DNA of 64,000 nucleotides, taken from the NCBI GenBank assembly GCA_963842335.1, contig CAWJGF010000028.1, forward strand, positions 282,213 through 346,212, read 5' to 3'. The position numbers and the translations under genes are program-made. Shown here piece after piece: positions 57,932-64,000 of the stretch. Under the pieces are notes generated by a model, which saw only the letters and a list, made by a program, of their open reading frames with translations, searched no databases and was not told the origin of the DNA. This DNA comes from PALSA-600 sp963842335. GTDB lineage: Bacteria; Actinomycetota; Thermoleophilia; Gaiellales; Gaiellaceae. Position 1 is the stretch's first letter, and the number at the start of each line of letters is the position of its first letter.

Positions 57932-58740
57932 CGTGCCTCCACGACTCGCTCACGGCCCCCCAGATCGAGACTGATCGTAGCGGCGGCATACCCAAGCAGC
58001 GACAGACGCTCGACCGTCTCTCCGGCAAGTCGATCGTGTACCTCGAGGACGAGCCAGCCGTCGAGAACTGCGCGAGCGGCGACGGCCAGGTCACTGGTCT
58101 GGCCCGCGTCGACGAGTGCCAGCTCGGGCTCCCAGTCGCGCACCTCTGGCTCGAGGCCCGGCAGCTCGCGCGCGAGCACGTACGGCGGGTTCGAGACGAC
58201 GAGGTCGAACGGGCCGGCGACCCCGGCGAGGAGATCGGTCTCGACGAGCTCGACCTCGAGGCGGTTGCGATCCGCGTTCTCTCGCGCAAGCGCGAGCGCC
58301 GCTCCCGAGATATCCGTCGCCGTGACGCGGGCGTCGGGGCGCTCGTGCTTCACGGCGAGAGCGATCGCACCGCTGCCGGTCCCGACGTCGACGACGCGTG
58401 GCGCATCGATGCCTTCGAGCAGCGCGAGGCACCGTTCGACGACGGTCTCCGTCTCGGGTCGGGGCACGAGTGCACGTGCATCGGTCATCAAGGTCAAGCG
58501 CCGGAAGTCCCAGTCGCCGAGGACGTAGGCGAGCGGCTCACGTCTCCCCCGCCGCTGGACGAGCTCGCGGGCCGAGGCACGCTCGGTCTCGCTCAGCGGC
58601 CGATCGTGCTGGGTGTACAGCTCCATGCGAGTAAGGCCAAGGGCGCGTGCGAGCAGACGCTCTGCGTCGAGGCGCGGATGTTCGACGCCCCGCGCCGCGA
58701 GATAGTCGGTCGCGCCGCGAAGGACTTCGGCGAGGGTCAC
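57898..58740 (-). CDS. prmC: release factor glutamine methyltransferase
   Basis: 280 residues. Helical N-terminal domain (RGVEHPRLDAERLLARALGL, RREPLAYVLGDWDF), SAM motif VVDVGTGSGAIALAVKHERP and the glutamine-binding NPPY motif (LVVSNPPYVLARELPGLEPE). Methylates the GGQ glutamine of RF1 and RF2; its start overlaps the prfA stop by four bases, coupling enzyme and substrate. Confidence 0.96.
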   Translation of the reverse strand: MTLAEVLRGATDYLAARGVEHPRLDAERLLARALGLTRMELYTQHDRPLSETERASARELVQRRGRREPLAYVLGDWDFRRLTLMTDARALVPRPETETVVERCLALLEGIDAPRVVDVGTGSGAIALAVKHERPDARVTATDISGAALALARENADRNRLEVELVETDLLAGVAGPFDLVVSNPPYVLARELPGLEPEVRDWEPELALVDAGQTSDLAVAARAVLDGWLVLEVHDRLAGETVERLSLLGYAAATISLDLGGRERVVEARWEPATMSRER

Positions 58741-59774
58741 CCCTCGAGCGCGCGGCGCTGTTCGTCGGCGGTCAGCGCGTCGGTGAAGTCGTCGAGCGAG
58801 CCCGCGAGCACCTGCTCGAGTGCCACGTTGATCTTCACGCGGTGGTCGGTGACGCGGCTCTGCGGGTAGTTGTACGTGCGGATCTTCTCGGCCCGTGCGC
58901 CCGTCCCGACCTGCGCGCTCCGGGCGGCCGCCTGTTCGGCTGCCTGCCGTTCGCGCTCAGCTTCGTAGACGCGCGCGCGCAGAACACGCATCGCTTTCTC
59001 GCGGTTCTGCAGTTGCGAACGCTCGTCCTGCATCGCGACGACGATTCCCGTCGGGAGATGGGTGATGCGAACGGCCGAGTCCGTGGTGTTGACCGACTGC
59101 CCGCCGGGCCCCGACGACCGATAGACGTCGATCTTCAGATCGCTCTCCTCGACCTCGACGTCGACGTCCTCTGCCTCGGGCATCACCGCAACCGTCGCTG
59201 TCGAGGTGTGGATGCGCCCCTGCGACTCCGTCTCCGGGACGCGCTGGACGCGGTGTGTGCCGCCTTCGAACTTGAAGACCGAATACGCGCCGTCACCCTT
59301 GATCGCGAACACACCTTCCTTCAGGCCGCCCGAGTCGCTGGGCGTCACCTCGAGCTCCTCCCACTTGAAGCCGCGCCGCTCGGCATACCGTTGCAGCACC
59401 TTCTGCAGGTCGCCGGCCCAGAGCTTTCCTTCCTCGCCGCCCTCGCCGCCGCGAATCTCGACGATCACGTCCTTGTCGTCGGCCGGGTCGCGCTCGACCA
59501 TGGAGAGCTTCAGCTCCTCCTCGAGGCGCTCGACGTCGGCGGCGTAGTCGGCCGCCATCTCGGCCAGCTCAGCGTCGTTGCGCGCCGCGTCGAGATCGGC
59601 TCGCGCTTGCTTCCACTGCTGCGCCAGCTTGTAGGGACCCTCGAGCTCTTTCAGCCTGCGCCCGGCGTCGGCAGCTGCGCGATGGTCGTTGTAGACCGCA
59701 GGGTCGGACATCCGCGCCTGGGTGTCCAGGTACGAGCGTTCGAGCTCGGCTACGAGATCATCGAGGGCGGCCAT
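58737..59774 (-). CDS. prfA: peptide chain release factor 1
   Basis: 345 residues. GGQ motif in RSSGPGGQSVNTTDSAVRIT; the RF1 codon-recognition region (GGTHRVQRVPETESQGRIHT, with P-x-T-type PET) and DERSQLQNREKAMRVLRARV. Terminates at UAG and UAA. No frameshift site is needed, in contrast to prfB. Head of the prfA-prmC-tsaC-glyA-upp string. Confidence 0.97.
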   Translation of the reverse strand: MAALDDLVAELERSYLDTQARMSDPAVYNDHRAAADAGRRLKELEGPYKLAQQWKQARADLDAARNDAELAEMAADYAADVERLEEELKLSMVERDPADDKDVIVEIRGGEGGEEGKLWAGDLQKVLQRYAERRGFKWEELEVTPSDSGGLKEGVFAIKGDGAYSVFKFEGGTHRVQRVPETESQGRIHTSTATVAVMPEAEDVDVEVEESDLKIDVYRSSGPGGQSVNTTDSAVRITHLPTGIVVAMQDERSQLQNREKAMRVLRARVYEAERERQAAEQAAARSAQVGTGARAEKIRTYNYPQSRVTDHRVKINVALEQVLAGSLDDFTDALTADEQRRALEG

Positions 59775-59786
59775 CGCCGCACGAGG

Positions 59787-60221
59787 TTAGCTCGCGAGCT
59801 CGGCGTCCAGCGTGACCTCGGGGATTCCCGAGAGCGCCTTCGACACCGGGCAGTTCGCTTTCGCGTCGGCGGCGGCGGCCTGGAACGCATCAGCGTCGAG
59901 GCCTGGAACGGTGCCGCGGACGGTCAGCGCACCACGCGTGATCCCCTCGCCAGGCTGGAACGTGACGGTCGCGGACGTCTCGAGCTTCTCGGGCGGAGTG
60001 CCCGCCTTCCCGAGCCCGGCAGAGAGCGCCATCGAGAAGCATGCCGCCCACGCGGCGGCGATCAGCTCCTCCGGGCTCGTCTTGCCGTTCGGCTCTTCCG
60101 CTCGCGACGCCCATGAGACATCGAGTGGCCCGAATGCACCACTTGTCGGGCTCGCGATCGTACCGCCGCCGTGCATCAGGTCGCCGTGCCACACCACTTC
60201 CGCTCTGCGGTCAGTCGCCAC
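59787..60221 (-). CDS. OsmC/Ohr-family peroxide reductase
   Basis: 144 residues. The redox cysteines are in SPEELIAAAWAACFSMALSA and ANCPVSKALSG. N-terminal ---A-V-W-G---GGG---; OsmC subgroup. Thiol-dependent reduction of organic hydroperoxides. The ATG overlaps the DUF1385 stop. Confidence 0.92.
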   Translation of the reverse strand: MATDRRAEVVWHGDLMHGGGTIASPTSGAFGPLDVSWASRAEEPNGKTSPEELIAAAWAACFSMALSAGLGKAGTPPEKLETSATVTFQPGEGITRGALTVRGTVPGLDADAFQAAAADAKANCPVSKALSGIPEVTLDAELAS

Positions 60222-61135
60222 TACGCCATCACCTCCACTCGCCGGTCAGTTGGCTGTTCTCCTCCTTCGAGGTCGAGAACTTCCCGGAGGGCGCGAATCG
60301 ACACCTCGAGCTGGTCGAGTGACGGCTCGCGCGTCGTCAGCCGCTGCAGCCAGAGGCCCGGCGCGAGCAGCGTCATGAGGATGCGATTCTCTGCGTGCTT
60401 GCCCGCGAAGCGGATCAGCTCGTAGGCGATGCCGGCGATCACCGGCAGCAGCGCAATGCGGCTGATGATCAGCCAGTACCAGACGGGGCGCCCGAAGAGC
60501 GCGAACACGAAGATGCCGACGACCATCACCCAGAGCAGGAACGCGGTACCGCAACGGGGATGAATCAGTGAATAGCGCTGCGCGTTCTCCGGCGTCAGCT
60601 CTTCACCAGCTTCATAGGCATTGATCGCCTTGTGCTCGGCGGCGTGGTACTGGAAGACGCGACGGAGCGATGGGATGAACGACAACACGGTGAGGTACGC
60701 GACGAAGACCGCAACGCGGATGAGGCCCTCGACGAGCACGAAATACGTCCCGTCTCTGATCGGCAGAGTGTCGGCAAGCAGCGCGGGGCCGACCTTGAAA
60801 ATCATCACCGCGAAACCGATCGCGACGAGGAATGCGAACGCGAGCGCCCAGCGCCCGATCTCCGCGGGCTCGTCGTCCCCTTCCGCCTCCTCGGCGGCGG
60901 CGTAGTTCGCAGACACGCTGAGCGCACGGAAGCCGATGGCGAGGCTCTCGCCGAGCGCCACGACGCCGCGGACGACGGGCAAGCGGAGTGCCCAGTGCCG
61001 CGCCATCAGCGGGTCGATCGAACGCGAAACATGCGCGATGACGCCGTCGGGCTTGCGCACGGCGACGGCCCAGGTGCGCGGACCGCGCATCATGACGCCC
61101 TCGAGGACGGCCTGCCCTCCGACGTTTTGTGCCAC
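60221..61135 (-). CDS. DUF1385 family membrane protein
   Basis: 304 residues with several membrane helices. DUF1385 hallmarks: VGGQAVLEGVMMRGPRTWAV, RSIDPLMARHWALRLPVVRG, FQYHAAEHKAINAYEAGEEL (His-rich metal-like motif) and HPRCGTAFLLWVMVVGIFVF. Function not established. In many Gram-positive genomes it sits next to rpmE and prfA, exactly as here. Confidence 0.94.
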   Translation of the reverse strand: MAQNVGGQAVLEGVMMRGPRTWAVAVRKPDGVIAHVSRSIDPLMARHWALRLPVVRGVVALGESLAIGFRALSVSANYAAAEEAEGDDEPAEIGRWALAFAFLVAIGFAVMIFKVGPALLADTLPIRDGTYFVLVEGLIRVAVFVAYLTVLSFIPSLRRVFQYHAAEHKAINAYEAGEELTPENAQRYSLIHPRCGTAFLLWVMVVGIFVFALFGRPVWYWLIISRIALLPVIAGIAYELIRFAGKHAENRILMTLLAPGLWLQRLTTREPSLDQLEVSIRALREVLDLEGGEQPTDRRVEVMA

Positions 61136-61139
61136 GACC

Positions 61140-61358
61140 CTAGGAGCGCGCGGCGCGCTCGGCCTTTTCGAGACGCCGCTGGAAGCGCTCGACGCGGCCG
61201 CCTGTATCGACGAGCTTCTGCTTGCCGGTGTAGAACGGATGGCAGTTCGAGCAGATCTCGACGTGCAGGTCGGGCTTCGTGGAGCGCGTGGTGAACGTGT
61301 TCCCGCAGCTGCAGTGCACGGTTGCGAGAACGTACTCGGGGTGAATGTCGGCCTTCAT
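61140..61358 (-). CDS. rpmE: 50S ribosomal protein L31 (zinc-binding form)
   Basis: 72 residues. MKADIHPEYVLATVHCSCGN with CSC, and CSNCHPFYTGKQKLVDTGGR with C--C, give the four zinc cysteines of the C+ form. Its ATG overlaps the threonine dehydratase stop (ATGA). Confidence 0.97.
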   Translation of the reverse strand: MKADIHPEYVLATVHCSCGNTFTTRSTKPDLHVEICSNCHPFYTGKQKLVDTGGRVERFQRRLEKAERAARS

Positions 61359-62296
61359 CGCCGGGCCAGGATAGCAGCGGCCGTATCCGTGGCGACGTTC
61401 CCGCCAGAGACGAGGAGCACCGGGTTTGCGGCTTCGATCTTGCCCGCCAGCCAGGCTGCCGTCGCGACCGCGCCGGCAGGCTCACAGGCGAGTTTCGCAC
61501 GTTCGTAGAGGACGCGAAACGCGTGCTCGATCTCCTCCTCGGTCACGAGTACGCGCTCGAGCTCGCGGCAGATCATGAGTGCGCGACTGCCCGCGAACGG
61601 TGCGTTGAGGCCGTCGGCCACCGAACGAGGGGTCACAGGCGTCGACTCGCCGGCGGCGAGGCCGGCGTGGAGCGCCTGGCTCGTCTCCGGTTCGACTGCG
61701 ATCACACGCATGCGGCCGACCAACGCGGTCTGCACACCCGAGATCAGGCCGCCACCGCCGACCGGGACAACCACCGCATCGGCGTCGCCCGCGTCCTCCT
61801 CGATCTCGAGACCGACGGTGCCGGCGCCGGCGATCACCAGCGGATCGTCAAACGGATGCACGAGGGTGCGGCCAGTTTCCAGCAGCAGCGTATCGAGCCG
61901 CTCGAACGCCTCGGCGGGACCGGTCGCTTCGAGATCGACGGTCGCGCCGTAGCTCCGCGTCGCGGCGATCTTGAACTCGGAGGCGCCCTGCCACATGACG
62001 ACGAGCGCGTCCACGTTCTCCTCCGCGGCGGCGAATGCAACGGCCTGTGCGTGGTTGCCGGCGCTGATCGCGATCACGCCTTTCTGCTTCTCGCCGCTGC
62101 TGAGGCTGCTCATCTTGTTCAGCGCGCCGCGCGACTTGAACGAGCCGGTGCGCTGGAAGAGCTCGCACTTCAGCCGCGCGCCGATCGTGCGGCTCGAGAG
62201 CATCGGCGTCCGCGCCAGACGGTCGCCGATTGTCTCGCGAGCGCTGAAGACGTCGGCGCGTGTGGGCAGCTCAAGCACGTTGGCGGAGAGTCTCAT
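61355..62296 (-). CDS. threonine/serine dehydratase, PLP-dependent, no ACT domain
   Basis: 313 residues. PLP Lys in FQRTGSFKSRGALNKMSSLS, substrate loop SAGNHAQAVAFAA, and glycine-rich phosphate loop PVGGGGLISGVQTAL. Ends without the regulatory ACT region, so it resembles catabolic TdcB or serine racemase rather than biosynthetic IlvA. Deaminates threonine to 2-oxobutyrate or acts on serine. Overlaps the upstream methyltransferase gene by 26 bp. Confidence 0.92.
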   Translation of the reverse strand: MRLSANVLELPTRADVFSARETIGDRLARTPMLSSRTIGARLKCELFQRTGSFKSRGALNKMSSLSSGEKQKGVIAISAGNHAQAVAFAAAEENVDALVVMWQGASEFKIAATRSYGATVDLEATGPAEAFERLDTLLLETGRTLVHPFDDPLVIAGAGTVGLEIEEDAGDADAVVVPVGGGGLISGVQTALVGRMRVIAVEPETSQALHAGLAAGESTPVTPRSVADGLNAPFAGSRALMICRELERVLVTEEEIEHAFRVLYERAKLACEPAGAVATAAWLAGKIEAANPVLLVSGGNVATDTAAAILARR

Positions 62297-63002
62297 AGAG
62301 AAGGACCGCGGCCGCGGCGGATGCGTTCAGGCTGTCGACGGTACGCCCTCGCATCGAGAGCGCGACCTCGACGTCGGCGAGATGACGCCACCCCGCGTCG
62401 AGGCCCGTGTCCTCGGGACCGATCAAGAACGCGGTTGGCGGCCTCAGATCGGCGTCGGTATGGCGAGTTGGGGCGCCGACGACAGCGGCAACCTTCTGCA
62501 GCGGCAACCCGCGCACGTCCTCGAGCGCCGTCTCGAGCACCGGCAGGGTGAAGACCGCCCCCGTCGATGCCCGGATCGAGTTCGGGCTGAAGGGGTCGCA
62601 TGCCGCATCGGCCACGAGCAGCGCGTCCGCGCCGGCCGCGTCCGCGGTTCGCGCCATGGCGCCGAGGTTGCCCGGCTTCTCGATCCCGACCGCGACGAGC
62701 AGGAGCGTCGGACTCGGCGGCAACACGCGCTGCGGCACCTCGAAGACGGCAAGCACGCCTTCCGGGTCGGCCCGGTAGCTCATTCTGGCGAGCACCCGCG
62801 CGGTCACCTCCTCGCCGCCGTGCCGCCAGTCGGGGAGCAACTCCGGCGCGACATAGGTGTGCCGTGCGACGAGCCCGGCGGCGAGCGCACGTTCTACCTC
62901 CCGCGGCCCCTCGGCGATGAGCACCCCCTCGCGCCGCCGCTCCCGCACCTTGCGCCAGCGAACGACGTCCTTCACGCGGCGATTCTCGGTCGACGTGATC
63001 AC
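62271..63002 (-). CDS. TrmH/SpoU-family RNA 2'-O-methyltransferase
   Basis: 243 residues. N-terminal RNA-binding region (VRWRKVRERRREGVLIAEGP). SPOUT core motifs VGIEKPGNLGAMARTADAAG, FLIGPEDTGLDAGWR and VALSMRGRTVDSLNASAAAA (then VLLYE), forming the trefoil-knot SAM site. Methylates a ribose in rRNA or tRNA; the target site is unknown. Starts with GTG or ATG at 63002, divergent from the RAYT gene. Confidence 0.92.
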   Translation of the reverse strand: MITSTENRRVKDVVRWRKVRERRREGVLIAEGPREVERALAAGLVARHTYVAPELLPDWRHGGEEVTARVLARMSYRADPEGVLAVFEVPQRVLPPSPTLLLVAVGIEKPGNLGAMARTADAAGADALLVADAACDPFSPNSIRASTGAVFTLPVLETALEDVRGLPLQKVAAVVGAPTRHTDADLRPPTAFLIGPEDTGLDAGWRHLADVEVALSMRGRTVDSLNASAAAAVLLYETLRQRA

Positions 63003-63109
63003 AGGGCGAATCTAGCCACGTCCGGTCTCGTTCCGACGGCAGCCGTTGATACGGAAGTGCAAGAAGAGTGCGCCGATTCGCGCTCGAGACGGTGCGCATC
63101 GAGACAGTC

Positions 63110-63718
63110 ATGGTCACCATCTCGTCCATGGATCCGCTTCGGATCGAAGTCCCCGGCGGCTACTACCACCTGTCTACACGGGGAAACAACCGTCGTGCGA
63201 TCTTCGACGACGACATCGATCGTGAGTGCTTCCTCGGGCAACTCAACCGCGTCACTGCGAAGTACCGCTGGACGCTCCTCGCGTACTGCCTGATGGACAA
63301 CCACTACCACTTGATCGTCCAGCTCGGCGACCTGGGCATGTCGCAGGGTATGTGCCAGCTCAATGGCGGATATGCACGGATGTACAACAAGAGGCACCGA
63401 CGGACGAACCATCTCTTCGGCCGGCGCTACTGGGATGCACTCATGGCCACGGATGAGCACCTCCTCGAGTGCTGTCGCTACGTCGTCCTGAATCCTGTTC
63501 GAGCCGGAATCTGCGAACTACCCGCCGAGTGGAGCTGGAGCAGTTACGCGGCGACCATTGGACGTGTGTTCGCACCGTCGTTCCTCTCGGTCGACGAGTT
63601 GCTGCCGCTCTTCGGACGGCGTCCCGACGTCGCGCGCGAGGCGTACAAGCGATTCGTCCGCGAGGGGCACGAAATACGGCAGCCGCCGTGGAGAAAGGTG
63701 CGCGAGAGAGTTACGTGA
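63110..63718 (+). mobile_element. REP-associated tyrosine transposase (RAYT, Y1_Tnp)
   Basis: 202 residues (ATG 63110; ATG 63128 gives a start at MDPLRIEVPGGYYHLSTRGN). The HUH motif is in YCLMDNHYHLIVQLG, and the candidate catalytic Tyr in QLNGGYARMYNKRH. HLFGRRYWDALMATDEHLLE and YVVLNPVRAGICELPAEWSW are typical of the RAYT/IS200-like family that mobilises REP palindromes. Intact, with no flanking inverted repeats recognised. It lies between the methyltransferase and ETF-QO-like genes. REP-like units are present at 15.2 kb, but their relation to this enzyme is not shown. Confidence 0.9.
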
Positions 63719-64000
63719 GTGTGTACTCGGGGCCGCTGCCGCCTTCGGGCGGGGTCAAGCGGCCGCCTTTGGCGGTGATGGCGCCGCACTGGACGCAGTT
63801 CGACGGCGCGAGCTTCACTTCGACCGTGCCGTCTCCGTCGGCGGCGCCCACTTCGTAGACCTGCGCCGGGCACATGTGCGCCCAGAGCTCCGCGAGCTCG
63901 CGCGGCACCTTCGTCTGCACGCGGATGTGATTTGGCTGGTCGTCGCGCGTGCGGTTGCCCGAGGCGAACACACTGGACAGCTTGTCGAAGGTCAGTTTTC
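63711..64000 (-). CDS. electron-transfer flavoprotein-quinone oxidoreductase-like, 3' part
   Basis: C-terminal ~95 residues only; the gene continues beyond 64000. The sequence LTFDKLSSVFASGNRTRDDQ, PNHI, then CPAQVYEVGAADG and NCVQCGAITAKGGRLTPPEG with GGSGPEYTL is the end of ETF-QO/FixC-type enzymes, which pass electrons from ETF to quinone. The 4Fe-4S motif usually has a further Cys two residues after NCVQC; here that position is not Cys, so only three cluster ligands are visible in this segment. Overlaps the RAYT stop by eight bases. Confidence 0.88.
   Translation of the reverse strand, partial: KLTFDKLSSVFASGNRTRDDQPNHIRVQTKVPRELAELWAHMCPAQVYEVGAADGDGTVEVKLAPSNCVQCGAITAKGGRLTPPEGGSGPEYTLT

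Overview
The window is high-GC DNA (mostly C/G-ending codons) whose gene order is that of an actinobacterium. The chain rpmE - prfA - prmC - tsaC - glyA - upp - wecA-like - atpZ/atpI - atpBEFHAG matches actinobacterial chromosomes, and prfB - ftsE - ftsX with smpB - ssrA nearby supports this. The protein style (PspC kinase operon, DUF2252, cyclase-ATPase-TPR regulator, SHOCT protein) suggests a deep-branching soil lineage such as Thermoleophilia. That placement is an inference from gene content, not a phylogeny. Almost all genes are on the minus strand.

Layout. 0-5.7 kb: partial NTF2-like gene, SHOCT protein, DUF47-pit-PRMT-like operon and three exported or membrane proteins of unknown role. 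5.7-11.97 kb: an accretion zone at the 3' end of the tmRNA gene ssrA. Three further copies of the ssrA 3' end lie downstream of it, and three decayed tyrosine-integrase C-termini each point at one copy, separated by a cyclase-ATPase-TPR regulator and a DUF2252 gene. 12-24 kb: smpB, a divergent PspC/kinase/LuxR operon, then rnr, an S41 protease, ftsX, ftsE, prfB (with its programmed frameshift site), a GNAT acetyltransferase and secA. 24-39 kb: hpf, comF, and a methionine/SAM-cycle group (mtnA, merR-ahcY, metH) mixed with envelope-precursor genes (nucleotidyltransferases, cupin, UDP-glucose dehydrogenase, LCP ligase). 39-54 kb: ATP synthase genes in two blocks. atpD-atpC (39.4-41.3 kb) are separated from atpB-E-F-H-A-G (48.7-53.5 kb) by a peptide ABC transporter operon, a small membrane protein and an anti-sigma-like gene. 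54-64 kb: wecA-like, upp, glyA, tsaC, prmC, prfA, OsmC, DUF1385, rpmE, threonine dehydratase, an rRNA/tRNA methyltransferase, a REP-associated (RAYT) transposase and the 3' end of an ETF-quinone oxidoreductase-like gene.

Four things stand out. (1) The tandem ssrA attachment-site scars with integrase tails at near-constant spacing. (2) A transporter permease gene (44.5-45.5 kb) with codon usage opposite to its neighbours. (3) The split ATP synthase operon. (4) Ten single-base frameshifts in housekeeping genes between 17 and 36 kb, almost all one-base insertions, which look more like consensus errors than biology. All genes were assigned by reading translated sequence, with no database search; family names rest on motifs recognised by eye.
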